From Oxyruncus cristatus (taxonomy: Eukaryota > Chordata > Aves > Passeriformes > Cotingidae), in contig VXAY01004333.1 of NCBI GenBank assembly GCA_013399855.1, positions 285,622 to 349,621 on the forward strand: 64,000 nt of DNA, given 5' to 3'. A model generated the notes under the pieces. The model had not been told where the DNA came from. It did no database searches and was given only the letters and a program-made list of their open reading frames with translations. Each line of letters opens with the position of its first letter. Position 1 is the stretch's first letter. Of the stretch, positions 13,665 through 28,400 are shown in pieces. A program made the position numbers and the translations under genes.

Positions 13665-14875
13665 GCAGCATGGATCACATGATGTTGCACCTCGTAGCCC
13701 CATGAGTATTCTTTTGTTCATTCATTCCATTTGGGATAACTGAGGGTGGTAGGCCAAAGCCTCTGCTTGCTGTCCTGCACGCTGCTGGACCTTACTGAAA
13801 CAAATTCCCAAGTGCTGGCTTGGGCTTTTATTTCGATTTGTTTGTATTCTTTTTGCAGGACTTGGAAACATTAAATCTTTCTATGTACCTCATCCCCTAA
13901 GTATAGTGTGGTGAAGAAGCACAAATGCAAACTTACTTATCCCTGTGATGATAAAAATGGTATGAGATCAGGTGGTCAATTGACAAAGAGATAACACAGG
14001 CTTTTTAATTCTGGTATGCTTGAGTGCTTGGTTCTTTTTGCAGTGTTAATGCATGTCATGTGACATAAGAGGAGACTTTTGTGTATGCATGATCTCTTAA
14101 GCTTGTCCTAAGCAAAAGAAATTCCTTACTGTGGCATGGCACCAAGTGTTTTCTCTGTGGACCTGGAGCTTTTGAGGCATTTGCATTACCTGGCTTCTAG
14201 CGGGACTAAGCACGCTGTCACCGCTGGTGGTGCAGTGGTGAGGGACAGAGAGGGAGCAAGCCATGCCTTTGGGAATGTTTGCTTTCAAAATAACAGCAAA
14301 AAATGGGCTGGCACACCGAAATTGTGTGTAAAGCTATGCACCGTGCTGTGCCTGCTGAGCAGGAACACAGACCTGTGCACGTGCACCTGCGTGACACAGG
14401 AATGTTTCTTTGTATGGTAGCCACAAACGAATGAAATGTGACTGGAAAGCATTGGGAGCCTGTGGGTGGGTTGTGGAGGTGGTATTTCACCACTGGTCCA
14501 GGCTGTGATCTGTCTTATGCTTTCCTAAAGTAGCATAAATTTTTGTTTTCTGGTTTCTTATGTTAGCAAAGGGTCACATAAATTGCATGTGTGCAGACTT
14601 TGTCATGAAATCATAATAAAAAACACAACAGCAAAATAAAAAATCCTAAATTCTCTGTTAATGCAGTTTTTTAGTTCCCAAGTTGGAAAGTAAATTGGAA
14701 TTATTTCTTAACTTAGGAAACTTTTTGTGTTTAAAAGAGAAGAGAAAGAAGGGTTTAAGTCCCAAAGGGTGCTGTTGTCTTTAGGTATAGGTATCAAAAA
14801 AGATTATGGAATGCAGTGTAGTCAGCAAATCCCTTTTGATCAGGTTTCAATACTCCTCACCTGAACAAAAGCACA

Positions 14876-14877
<2 letters not shown>

Positions 14878-14907
<30 letters not shown>
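14878..14907. repeat. (GT)15 microsatellite
   Basis: Thirty uninterrupted bases of alternating G and T. It is a typical dinucleotide microsatellite and probably length-polymorphic between individuals. It encodes the poly-His/Thr stretches seen in spurious reverse-strand frames here. Confidence 0.97.
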
Positions 14908-14908
<1 letters not shown>

Positions 14909-17900
14909 TGCCTTACTATTGATTCTGATTTCCTGGCAGTGCCACTTAATGGCTTTTGCTGGTTTGGAGGCAGACCTAGGCTGACTTTCCCAGCCATGCC
15001 AATGTGATCTGTCCCTGAAACGTCCTCCACCCCACAAGTCACCACTTTTCCCGAGAGTGCAGCAGCTGGCGCTAGCATTGCTCACTGCATTTGGTTTCTT
15101 CCTTGACACAGCTCCTTAATGAAACACCTGATGAGTCAGTGTTAACTAATCTCATTTGGGTGTGTGGCTGTCACCTCCCTGAAGGCTAGGGAGAAGTTCT
15201 GTCTGTGTCTCAAGAATGCTGTGAACCAAGGAGAGGTGCTTTGCATGCAGCGAGGACTTCTTTCTTCACATAATTTTAAAATTCGGTACCTGTAGGGATA
15301 GCAAATTGGAAGTGAAACTGGCACAATTAGAAGGAAATGTATTTGTCTCTCCCTCCCTCAGGCATCACTTTTCCATAAGAGGGACACTTTAGAGATGCAT
15401 ATTGAAATTGATTTCATCTTTCTGCCCCATTAAACAAGCAATTGGTTTTCAACAGCAGCTCACAGATGAGTCTGAGTCAAAGCAGGATGATCAACTGGAG
15501 GATAGCCAGCTTGGCAATTGTTTGTCCTCTCCTGTTTAATTCTCACAGTGTATAGTGATACACACAGCAGAGACTTCAAACTCCTCCCTTCAAGAGACAG
15601 TACGGTAAATTAATCGGCTGAGAAACTGATGAGATTCCAGCCTCCCTACCAGCTTCTTCATTTAACCAAGTTAAATACTGCTAGCTGGAGTTGCTCAACT
15701 CAATGATGCACAGCCAGTGCTGGAGAACTTTTATTTTTGCTTCTTTGCATTTCCTGCCTATAAATGGGTAGTTTGGAGTTCAGTTGGGTTGAATATGCTG
15801 AGGTGAAACTTTATTCCTATCAATTAATAACAACTATTCTTCATTTGAACACAAGATTTACTCTTCTTTTACTCACAAAACTGGGTGATCTTTGCTTGTA
15901 CATAGTTTCTGATATCCCCAGAATTACAGTGACCTGAGGGCATATGTGCCCATCCGTATTCTGAATATCTGAATTTCAGGTATTCTAGTGACTAACCTGA
16001 CTTCTGAAAGGCCAGGGTGTTAAGGAGTTAAAACTCCAGCAAGTCCAGTCTTTAGTCTCCCAGTATTCATCATGCCAATTATTTTAAAGGAAAACAGATG
16101 TATTTAAAAGCTCTTAATGATTGTCATGATCCCTCCTTGGGTTTGTTGGTCAGTGAAGTAAACATACTCTAGTCTTATGGGGGCCAAGGGGAAAGAAGGT
16201 GGAAAGAGGGAAAAAAATGCTACTAACTGTGTACAGCATGCCTCTTAGCTATATTTTCTAATTCATTCTTACAAAGGGAAAGTGGTGAAAATGGTGGAGT
16301 TTAAACGAGCTACCTTCAGGGAGGAGGGAGCGAATCTATAAATTGAACTACAAGGTTATTGGAGCATTTATCCGCCTGTAATAAAAGTACATGTCTCGAA
16401 CTGCTGAATATTTTTATTGCTGCTGGTTTAATAATTAATCTACCCTTTGGAAACTGCAGGCTTTTTGCCTAGGATTAATGCACTCTTAACATCCCCATGT
16501 CTACCACCTTGTCCTGAAAGCAAAGTGGTATCACAAGAATGTGCTGCAGGGGGCTTGTTCCATCTTTGACCGCATGTTCATATGTCTTCCTAAAGGCGAT
16601 TTTAATCTTCTGCTACCAGGTTCAGACATAAAACCTCCAGTGCTGTTCTGCAAGTCTCTTCTGTATTAGCTTGGAGAGTTGGTCCGTGAACAACTAACAA
16701 TAGTAAGTGACAGGTTTCTCTGAACTAGGCTATGAAAGAAGGCATGTGGGTGACTGAAAGGGCTGTTGCATACCTGCATCTAACTGGGAGTGTGGAAACA
16801 CCCTTTAAACGCAAATCTTTCTGTCTAGAGGATAAACTCCTTCCCCCATGTGAAGGCCTGAGTTTGTGCAGGGCCTTTCCCATGTTTTCTGGAGAGAGAC
16901 CTTGCATGGTGAGGTGTTACTTGGATCTGTCAGCAGGCACTGCAGCTTGTTGGTGCCTGCGTGCTTTGTGTTTCTCCTGTTCTGTCTTGTTGGTGTAGAA
17001 AGGTGATGAATTAATACCTAGTGTCTGCCACATACATAATGTGTACGTAATTAATATGTAACGTCCCACAGTGAAAGTGGGATGAAACAGGATGCTCGGC
17101 TGCTCCTCTATGTTTGCAAAGATCCTGTTAGGTTTCCTGGTGGTGTCTTCTAAAATGAGGAGCCCTGGTTTTGGCAGGTGGGAGGATCAATACTGCGTGC
17201 CATGCTTTGGCCTCTGTACCCTTCTGATTTCCAGTAAATACAAGTGATGCCTGACGTGGATTGCACGTTGTGCATGCTCCAGTGAGCGATTCATGAGGAT
17301 GAATTTCCACCTGTATGTTGAGCATCGTGCTGGGCAAGATGGGGTGAAGGCAAATGCCTATTATGCTTTAAGGCACATTTGGTGTATCCCCCTGTGTTGA
17401 AGGGGAGAAGGGAAGTGAGGCTGGGAGGTTGGCTAACACATGTGGAGCGGGGCAGAGGCAACACGCTTGTCTCAAGGTAGCTTTTGTGCCTCTAAGAGGA
17501 AAGTGTCTTGCTGAAGACAATTACTTTGGGGCAGTCAATTACACAAGCCCTCCTAAGAGTGGAGGGATACCCCTATGCAAGGGTGGATGAAGCAGGAGTG
17601 AAAATAGGAGCTGCTGAAGCTGTATCTGTACATTGGGGAGAGGGAAGGACAATAAAACTTAGAGTAGAAACAAATAATAATAAGGTTCTGACTCAATGAC
17701 TTATTTCTGAAACCCAACGACTGGAAAGAGAGACAAAAAGGTGAAGAGTCCTGATTTCTAAGACAATTTGTTTCCAGGTAGTGCATGGAGTGACTTATGG
17801 ACCAGTATAAGCCATTTGAATCGATCCCTCCCTGCTGTGTTTGTATTTCATTTTTTCATATATGCAGAGCTTAAATTCTGAAGGTCCCTTCAGCACTTCC

Positions 17901-20900
17901 AATTGCATCTAAATGGAGTCTTCCTTGGGTGGTAGTTTTTTTCCTGTTTGCAGCAGCCTATGCAGTTAAGACCACATGATGTTTCCCTCCATGGCTGAAA
18001 CTGTGTTTTTAACCCAGCTTTCTGGAGGCAAAAGGTTATATTTTTCTGCCTCATTGGACATTGGTTTTTAATTCAGTTGAGGCATTCTTCAGTCTCCAAA
18101 CAACATTGTACAGGTTGTCTAGAAGTAATAGAACAGCTCAGTTGTATGGCTACTGCCCAGCTTCACCAGCAGGCAATTTCCTTCTGAATCAGCAAAAAAA
18201 ATCAGTTAAACCAAGTCTGTGCTTCTTTGTTCCCTGTGGTGCTGTTGTTAACTGCGCACACAATGAGTACTGGCTGGAATTGACAACTAGGAGAAAAAAT
18301 GGCACTGTTTTTCAGTCTGGAGCACTTTTTAAATTTCTGTCAGTCTGCAGCAGAATACCCACCACTAATTGAAGGGTGGCCCACCAGAATAAAGTCATCA
18401 TCATTCCTATGGTGATCATAGAAGTACAATGCTCTTCATTTTATTTTAACTGTGTTCAAACACAAATTTCTAGGATTGCTGCTGTATACAATTTAATTTG
18501 GCCTGTTCCCATTGCAGTGACACTTTCAGTCATCAGAAATACTGAATTTTTGTTTTAAAGCCATTGGATTTTACATCAAAAACAAAATAATTATGACTTT
18601 TATTCTCTAAAATTTAGCTTTCTGTAAGGAATAGTTGTATAAAATCAAACCAAAATCCTAATAGCTCACAGTTTAGTTATGTTGGTGATGTGGAAAACTG
18701 ACTAGCATAGGCTCAAGTACTCTTCTTTCCAGAAGCTGAAGAGGGTGATTTAGTGGCAAGTTTAGACACAGCTTCTCTTAGAGAGCCGGTTCTGTGTATA
18801 GCAGTTTAGTATACATGGATTCACCAAGAGGTTTGAGACAACACACTATACTTATAAAACAACCTTTGTACTGCTCTGGCTGTAGCCTATCTGCATTGTA
18901 GGGCTAATAAGGTGTCCTTCTTGCTTCCCCTTGCACTAGAGAGAGTCATTCTCCCTGGCTACTCCACATGCACCACACAACTTACTATTGTCTTCAATTA
19001 CTATCTTAGCTGTTCTCAGCTTATAGCTATTTATTTGTCTTGGAAACTGGCCAGTGTTTTCCATGGAATTATTTCTCTTTATTATAGTTGTTACAGTCAT
19101 GAAGGTTTAGGTAAAGCTATACAATGGTTGTTTTTGGGGCACCGAAGGTTAACTCAGGTCTCAGAAACCTTGATGTACAGCCCAGTAAGTGTGCACTACC
19201 CCATGTATGGGAGATAGTAAGTGCTATCTCTTTCATATATGCACCTAATATTTTGTATCCCTTGCAAATGTGCGGGGTTTTGCTTGCAGAGATCAATGTT
19301 GTTTTGTGCTAAGAGAGCATGCTCTAGGAGGTGGATAACTGACAGCAGAACAGAGCAAGTGTTTGCCTGGTGGAAGGGCAAAGCTAGTGTAGGGAGATGA
19401 CCTTCACTAGTCTGGAAATGCCTCATTTATGGACATGGGACAACATCTTGTTATTAGGAGTGTGGGCACATGTCATTAAGCAGTTCTGACTGCACAATGT
19501 TTGTTTCTCTGTTCACCTGCAGTGGCTCTTTCAGTTAGGTTTCTCATTTGTGTTAAAACTGTCCTAGAGTGCCCTGGGTGCATGTGTTAAACTTTGTTTG
19601 TCCTGAGGGCAATGGTTTTACTTATTTGAAGCCAAAGGAAGTCCAGGAAGGCTGGGTAACTTATTGTGGGTTTCAGCTGTGAGGTTTCTGGTGCTTTTTT
19701 TTTTCATAGCAGAAGTTCGTGAAGTATATAAAGAAGTCTTGGTGACCTCATAATTGAATAAAGTGAGACTGCTAATTATGTCTGGGAGGATTGCTTAGAT
19801 TGTCATAAATATTTCTCCTTGCATTTAAGCTCACATACTTTCTTTTTTAAGAAGAGGAGAATTCAGCGTGGATGTCACTGCAGTCTATGGACTTTACTCC
19901 TTGCTTTTTGTTTTGTGTGTTTCTGTGTGGATTTATTTGGGAAGGTTAGACGCTGAGTGAAACTATCTGCCTTGACAATCCATGGTTCTGGGCAAACAGA
20001 AGAGTTATAATTTCATTATTCCACCAATGAAACTTGAAAGGTTTGCCTTATCTTTGTTTCCCTTGCCCTCTGGAGGGGGGCAGTTTGGGACACTGCCCTT
20101 TGAGTGGTGCCTGCTTGTTCCCTGCCCCCAGAGGAGTTGGGAGATCTCATAGGAGGAGCACCACAGAGCAGGTGGAACCCCAAAAGCTTCCCTTGAACAG
20201 TTATAGCTCCTCAGCTTTCTTGTTCAGAAATGCAGAGAGGCAAGGAAAGTGCTGTGCTTTGTAGGTACCTAGGTATGTTATTATAACCAAGCTGTAGGGA
20301 AGAGGAGGCAGCTCAATCCAGATTGCCTGTTGTTTACTCTCATCTGGCTCCCTTTCTCTGCTTTCCTACCCCCTCATGCCTCTCCCTAACTTCCTGGCAG
20401 CCCTGTCCCATGGTATGCTCTTTTCACCCCGTTTCAGGCCATGCAGCAGTAGCACAAGAGAGCCTTTGTTTAGCTGGAATGCTGTATCTGAATGCTGTGG
20501 AAAAGCGTTATGGCAGCCACCTATGTTTGAGACTCTGCGCTTGGGGACACTTCAGAGGGGATCTGTGTGGCTGGCACCCTCTGAACTGAGCAGCAGAGCT
20601 GTAGGGAGGCTTTGGGGATACAGGAGGGATGCTGTAATGTGAACTGCTTGGAAACACATTGACTCTCAGGGCTGTGGAAGTGTTTCTGTAGAGCAGCTTT
20701 CGTGTGTTGGCATCAAAGCAAAGTGAGTCCAAGCATATCCATGAAATGGAAGAATCTTTTATATGTCAGGCCAGTGGTACAGAGGCCAGAGGGAGCAGCG
20801 GCGGCAGCTGCATCATCCTCTTGCAGAAGGAGTACCTCTTCTTGGGGAACTTCTTGGCTCTACCTGCAAGGTATTTTCCTTCACTGCACAGCTCCTTGGC

Positions 20901-23205
20901 CATGCTGTGCCCTGCAGCAAGCCTGTGTCTGTTATTATTGTGGCCCAGCACTCCTTACCAAAAGCCATTGAGAAGAGCTATCCTGGGGAGGCCATCAACA
21001 CTACAAGAAGCCCTATTTTGAGTCAGTATGTTGATACTGCGCTGCAAGTGCATCTTGTTCAAAGGCTGTACTAATTATAAATTGGTCTTGGGAGATGAGG
21101 ATAAAAATATCTTTAGTCAGCCTGTCTCTGTAAACAACCTGTGATGCTATTTGGAAATGTGGTATAGTTTTCATGTTGCAGGGAGTGTGCGTGCTGCATG
21201 TGAAAGGACTTCAGCAGCCACAGTGCAGAGATTCCTTGTGGTTAGGCTGACGACTAAAGCAGGGAATGAATTTTTCTGAGTGCCAGAGATGGCAAAGTGG
21301 ATATTCATGAGGTCCTTTTCCATGCAGTTTGGGGAGAAATTCGAGTTTAGCTCAGAACTGGAGGAGGAAGGGTGTTTATTATACTTTCTGTTTATTACAC
21401 TTATACCAAGTGCACGCTGTAATAGTACCTTTTTTTTTAAATAAGAAAATGCCCTTGAAGCACCTTCTCTGCCCTGCCCATATGAATTTGGGTGGAATCT
21501 CTCCTGTTCATTGCAGTAGTGGATTTGCTTCTGTGTGTACAAAAAATATCAGCTGGTTCACTACTATATCAAATGATAGCATGTGTTGTCATCTGCAAGG
21601 TAACGTGCCCTACTGGGAGGGGATGCCAGAGGCAAGAGGGAGAGCCAGCTGCCATCTGCCAGCATCAGACACTCAGGGAGCACCCATAAGTGGATCCAGT
21701 GGAAATGATGCTGGGTGAGGCTGTTGGTGAGGCAGCCATCCCCACAACAGGACCTGTCTGCACAGCTGGAAGCTGCTGTAAAGAGGAAACCCCGCAGTCT
21801 CAGGGCTGATCCTGACAGATCTGCCACTTGGCTCCTAGTGGAGCTGAGTCCTCACTGAACCCCTTCTGTACCTCATGCAAACCTTCCAGTGCATGCTGGG
21901 TGTTTGGGAAGATGAGTAATGTGAGCATGCTTTTCAGGGAGGTAAAAGCACTTTGTCTTTCCTTTGTTCTTCAGCTCCACCATGCATCTTGCTGTAGGTC
22001 CTGGGCTGACCTATATTCTGCATTCTACTTTTTACAAAATGGGAAATTATGAGGAGAGGAAGGAGGAGCAGCTAACAGCCACAATTAGGCGTCTTCCAGT
22101 TCAATGCTTTGGGACTGCATCAAGAGTCTTGAGGAGAAAATGCCTGAATGCAAAAAGGGCTTGTCATTGGAACTAAATTATTCATCAGAATATTAAAAGA
22201 GTATGCAAAGATGTAAACTGAGCACACCCCAATGTAGGCTGTAATGAGCTAAAATTATAGTCATGGTCTTGGGAAAAGACCACAGAGTCTCAATTAGCTC
22301 AGTGCTGGCGGCTGCCTCAGTGCATATCAGCATCTTCTGCATGAGGATGATGCCAGGCATTCATCAACTTTGTACTCATTTTTTAGTAGCTTAAATGAAG
22401 TAGGATTTAAGTATTAACAATAAATAATAACAGTGCCAGTTAATAGAGTGCTGTAAATCTGGAGCCATTTCCTGTTGTCTTATAACTTCCCCTGATTTTC
22501 TCATTTGTTTTTCTCCTTGCTGTTTGTCCTGTAAATGTGTATATGTGACTTTTCTGAGATGCCAGCCTCCTGTGGGTCCTTTCTTGCATCAGCTCTGTTT
22601 TCAGCTGTTGAATGCGTATATGCTTGAATCTGTCTCCATCAGTGTTTTAAAAATTGATGACTTCCTCCTTTAGTTCACAGATTCTCTTTTTTTGACCATT
22701 TCTATTTAACAGTCTGTTTTCTGACTCTGCTTTGAAGGAGGTGAGAGCCCTGCTTCTCTTACTAGATTAGAGCGTGGTCACTGGCATGCATCTTCTGCGT
22801 TTCAGAGCAAAGGTGAATGATGTGTTGAGAGCTTTAGAATAAGTGAGTGATGAGGTTTTGCTCCTGTTTATTTTGGTCTCTTTTAATGCTGTTGTGGAAA
22901 GCATTCCACAAGAGCAAAGGTTCAAGAACCAGGTTTTGCAGGGGTTTTTTAATGCTGTTAAATCTATTCTCTGTTTATCATTAGTAGTGCTTCAGGCAAT
23001 ATCTTTCTCCTCATGAACCTGAAGGTCTTGCCTTAACTGATGACAAGCTCAGATGTTACAGCAGTGTGATTTAATTCTGAGAAGTATTATGGCTTGAATA
23101 GAAGTCAGTCTGCATTCAGGATGGTAGTTAATACGCTTGAAGCTGTAAAGCGACATGTTTCCTAGGATGAAGATGCTTTTCTGTGCATTTCTCTGTCCTC
23201 CCCTC

Positions 23206-23238
23206 CCCCTGACCCCACTTCTCTTTCTCTCTCTCTCA
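23206..23238. repeat. CT-rich low-complexity tract
   Basis: A pyrimidine-rich stretch passes into a short (CT)n run and is followed by TATATTAATTAATAATAATC. Simple sequence with no further assignment. Confidence 0.7.
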
Positions 23239-25316
23239 TATATTAATTAATAATAATCATTGTGTGGGTGGGGATTTGTAGAGCCAGAAATGGAATGAAC
23301 TAGAAATGACCCAGGAAACTTCTGCCATTCTGCATGTATATATAGCTCCTGGGCAGCCACAACAAAGAAGATACTGCTAATTATTTTCCAAGTAACTTTG
23401 ACAGAGACGTGAATGGAAAAATGTATGTGAATATTTTTGGAAGATCATCTGAGCAAAAACCCTAAATTTAGAACTTGGTTGATTCGTTTTTAAATAACAT
23501 TCAAGAAGTCTTTAACAGAAACTTAAAAAACAAAAAGAGAGGCAACTTTTCATTGAAGAATGAGAAATCAGTTTCAGTCTTAAATGAAAATCTGAGTTTG
23601 AATAGATTTGTATTAGATATACTTGGGAAGGTTGGAGGAAGTGTAGAAGAAGTCTCTTCCTGAGAAGTTGTTCTGCGTGCACTTGATACCAATATCTCAT
23701 ATGATGCAGAGCTCATCTGAAGCAATAACAGGAAAAGAAAGCCATACAGAGAACTGTAAAATATGCTGAGTCAGGGATAAGAAACATTTATTTGGAACAT
23801 TCAGGTTGTGATAGTATTTTAGGCTTCCTTCATTTTTGATGAATTAATTTATATTCAGTCATGCTTCTTGGCGGTATCTTGTTTTCCACACTGCAAGAGA
23901 GTCTGAATCTCAACCAGAAAAATAACAGTGGAGGAAGGAGAACAGGGGGGCCTAGATAGGTATGCAAATAAAATGTGAATGGCTTTCTGCAAAAGGGAAG
24001 ACTATCATGCAGGGCCTACTGTGCAAGCCACAGGTCTTTCTCATTATTATACTTAGCCTGGCAGATGTTACAGAGACCTCATGTGAAACTGGAAAAGTAA
24101 ACACACGTGTTTTTTCCCCAAAATTGTTAGGGTTGGAGTTGTCCCTACCTACTTCACCTGGGAAAAAATTTAGTCCTATGTGCCCGACTGTCAAGAACTA
24201 AGTAGTTATCATTGTCATCTCCTGTTGCTGCAGCTTTGGAATGCTCTGGTTCTGGGAAAATGCTGTAGTTGTTTGATCTAGCCTGGTCCACTGCTTGTAG
24301 TCCTTCAAAATGTAGGAGCCTGTATTTACCTCAGTACACCATCTGATGAATTCAGGCACTTCCTTGTCTGATCTATTTTAAGCTTCTTGCTCTTAGTCTT
24401 CCAGCTAATTTTGCAAGGCTCTGGTTTTATGTCACTTTTAGTTCTGCACGGAAGTCCATCACTGTTCATGTGGCCCAAAGGAATGGGTGAAAGACGAGTG
24501 TCTGAACCCTCGGTGCCTGTAGCTTCCAGTATCCAGCAGGGTCAGAGCCCTCCATTCATGTAGGGCTGTGACACACACAGTGTCTCAGAAGAGATGTACT
24601 TTGTAAAAGGATCTAGATTGTTTATGTCCTCTTCTTGTTATAACAGGATAATGTTCTTGATTGCAGCATCATTTAGATTTTTTAAAAGGTGAGAATCCGT
24701 GGGTTGTTGACCAAACTTTTTTGTAGTTTTGCTTAGTCTTCTACCTGCTCTTTGGAGTTGTTCCATTCCCCCTTCATTAAAACTGGGTGAAGCTCCTGAG
24801 AGAAGACTGTGTTATTTCAAACATGAAGCCTTTCCTTAAACTTATATGCTTTTCCTATGGACTGCCATTGAGAATATGAAACATTTTTTTTTTTCTTAAC
24901 TTCTTTCAGTCCAAGCTGTAGCCCCCGATGATGCAGGCAGATTGACCGTGGGAACAATTAAGAGCTTTCATTCTTGTAGCTTTAAAATTTACGGTGTTAT
25001 TACAATGCTGTTACACAGTTCGCATGCTGGCCTGTGAGCAGTGATCTGTATGTGGTACGTGAAATCCCTCACTCCCAGCAGCTTGTGCGCTTTCTGGCGA
25101 GTATGCAAGCCATCTGAAGTGACTGGGTGCAAATTGACTGATTGCTTCATGTACAGCTGAGGTGCTCATGAGCTGCGGTTGCATCATGTTCGGGGTGAGA
25201 TTCTCTGCTCGCTGGAAGTTTTTTATGTATGGGGAGAACAGGTTGCTCTGGATCATAATCAAGAGGCATCAGCAAACTATGATCTTTAAGTCTATTCGCT
25301 TGCAAATGAGAAAGGA

Positions 25317-25437
25317 AAAAAACTCTTAAAAAAACACAAAGCAACAAGATAAACAAACCCCCCAACAAAACCCAAACAAAAAAACAAACCCTACAAAAAC
25401 CCTCAGAAACCCCAGAAAAGCTTCCCAAACAAACCAC
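25317..25437. repeat. A/C-rich low-complexity block (CAAAC/ACCCC type)
   Basis: About 120 bp on the + strand consist almost only of A and C, with repeated AAACAAACCC, CAACAAAACCC and AAAAACCC words. On the minus strand it reads as G/T-rich GGGTTTG sequence and supplies a hydrophobic spurious frame. It is the reverse-orientation counterpart of the GGGG-T runs scattered elsewhere in the window. Confidence 0.85.
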
Positions 25438-28400
25438 TGCATGTGGGTTGGCTATGGATTTGTGGGGTTTTTGCTCATAGCTGCAATATCTTTCTCTCTG
25501 TGTTTATTGTCATATAGTTGGTACTGTGAAAAACTGGTATCTTGCAGACTGCGTCTCTGTTATTTAACCTAATTTCTCATGCCTTTTATTATTAGTAATC
25601 ATGTACCTGTAAGCAGAGGTAATTGTAATATGTGAAATAAAAGTAGCTCCAGTGAAATCAGATGATTGACAGTAAGGAGGGAGTGCAGGGAAGACAGCTT
25701 ACTTGGCTGCCAGCTTGACAAAGCATGTTAGTCCACTGGGGTTTTTTGTTTGGTTGGTTGTTTTTTTCCCTTTGTTTTATTTGTTCTTAATTTTGATTCC
25801 CTGTTTGTGCTCTGTCTCCAACTGAAGTGTTCATTATTTATGTAAGACAGCACTGTTATTCCTTCAAGGTAGATGCTTATAGCCACTTGTATAAATAGAA
25901 GGACTGGGACTGATAGGATTGATGCAGAAATACAGGTATTGGACTGGATTTGCCTTGCGCTCTAAGTTCTCCATACTCTTCTGGGCATCGTCACACCGAA
26001 CAATAGCAAAAAGTACTACTTTTTCAGGGTGTTATTGTAGGGTCTTTAAACTTCTTCTGAGGTGCTGAAGTGAAATTCAGTTTATTAGCTTATCTGTACC
26101 ACTAAGCCTTTGGAAAGAATGGGGGAAATATTTTCTTTAGCTTTCCTTTTGCCCTATGCCAGACAGAACTGATAGTCTGTGACAATATTGAACAAACCCT
26201 GCAGAGGGTGGAGAACCCCTGCAGAAGTGGAGGGGGAAAAAAATTTTTCCTGGTGTTGTGTTTGCAGTGCTAAGAGTGTTGAGCAAACATGCTTGAAGGG
26301 ATTCAGCAGAGTTTATCAAGTAGTAAAGTATAAAGGTGGGGGGGTTTTTTCAGGCTGTAAGTACTACCTAATTCAAACTTTGTTAAATTGTTGAACCAAT
26401 TTATATATCCTTCTCAAAAGCAGGGGTCAAGCTTTCTTGGCACAGGCAAACATTTAATAGTTCTTTTTATTTAATCCAAACAGTCTTTCCTGCTGTCAGC
26501 CAAATTGCCCATATCATTTCATGCTCTGTGCTGCCATCATGTTCTCCCTTCTCCATAGTACATATTATCTTATGTGGTACATATTAACTGCAGATTCTTT
26601 TCTGAAATACTGAACCAACTTGATCTCAAAGAAAAATAATTTTCTTTTTGATTTATTGCAGCTTTCTCTAAATTAACTGATTCTATACTCTTAAGACCAT
26701 ATCTGTCACTAGAAAACAAGTAGGAAATGTAGGGGAAGAGTCATGAGCAGTTTATGGTAATTGCTGGGACTAGGTGGACATCAGAGGGTAATGTCTGCCC
26801 TCGGTGCATCAAGGCTAAATTATGGATATTTCTAATGGTTGTAGCTAATTCTGGGAGCACAGATCTCAACGAAACTTTTTGGATGTGGTTCTTGCAGGCA
26901 AGTTTCATGGCTTACTCAAGTCAGTGACAGAGTAAATTAGTGTTAATTAGAACCAAGCCATTTTAAACATGCTGGCAGGTCTCCTTCATGTGCCAAGAAG
27001 GCCGGAGCACTCGATCTTAAAGGTGTGACAACTCCCACAGGAGCAATGAGCATTTCCTTTAGGAGTACCCTTTCTCTGGCTTTGTGTTTTACAGTCAGCT
27101 CTGTAGCTTGTCTTCTGTGGATGCGTCAGGGGGAGACTTGCCTTGTAAAGAAAACACCCTGAATGAAGTCTTGCTGCATGGTTCTAGCACAAACCAAAGT
27201 CAGAAACAGTACTTTGAATTTCCCAGCTTTGCCTTAAATTTTCTGTCTTCAGACCAAGGTGCTTGTCATTCCATGCAACAACTTTTTTTTTAAAGCTTAT
27301 TATCCTAAGAAAGATCAACTAGTGGAGCCCATTCAGTCACAGTGTATCCTCCTCCTTGCTTCACCGCTTTCTCTTTTCCCTGTGTTCACATTACTTTTGA
27401 GCCTGTTGACCAGATTCGGTCACACAAAAGCAGGCAAAATCCTCAAGGTTTTCCCCAAGGTGGAGGAAGGATCTGGCATGGTTCAGGTTTTGTTAGTGGC
27501 TCTGCTTACAAGCAGCAGAAGCCATCCAGAGAGAAGAATAGGACTTGAGGACCAGCACAGTTGGGATGAGTAAGATGCCTGCCTTCTTCTAAGTCCTAAC
27601 TTGCAGTGAAAGCTGAGTTTACAGACAAGATGTGGGCTGCCCCAAGTACCATATATACCATGGTGAATCATGGATCCCTTCATGATTTGGTTCAGCCTCC
27701 TTTGTTTACAAGGCTCTCTGCCATCAACACACCACAGATTTGGCATGCAGCTCCTTGTCATTACCTCGGCCTTCTTTCTGAAGCCAGTTCTTACCAGGCT
27801 TGAAATCTGGGGTGTCAGAAGGAGAAATCAAAGAGGGAAGTGCATCTGAAATCAGAGAGGTCAGAAGACCTGCAGGGCAGGGTACATTGGCCCAGCTATA
27901 TGTGTTGTTTCAGGGCAATACTGTCCCAGTAATTCCAACATGCTTGGCATTCAGCACCTTCAGAGGACCCTCAGCTTCAGCTGAAGGGCAGGAGGAGGGA
28001 CTTGCATGTGCTTTAAAAGTAAGTAGGTAAATAGATAGAAGCTCATAAGGCATTTAAGCTTTGCTCACCATTGCCAAGTTTCCACAGGTCTGAACATCAA
28101 GTGCTCCTGTAAACAAGATCTCAGCCCATACCTTCCTCTTGTGTAGGTGGCCACTGAGGTTTCACTTAAAACCATGTACATGCCTATGTGTAACCAAGGC
28201 AATGACTGACCTAATGACTCTGCAAACTAAACTCTAACGTTGAAACCTCTTTACGTGGCTGACAGGGCTGGAAAATGCTTGTGTGTCTTGAAGCTTCCTG
28301 GACAAACTGCTGTGATGCAAAATATTTAAAAAAGAAGAATGTAGTGAACCCTCACACGGGTGAATTTAAAATTTGATTATTGAATTTAAATATACTTGTC

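Noticed and set aside
25317..25437. CRISPR-like or minisatellite array
   Set aside because: Repeated CAAAC/ACCC words have no constant unit length or spacer structure; it is A/C-rich simple sequence.
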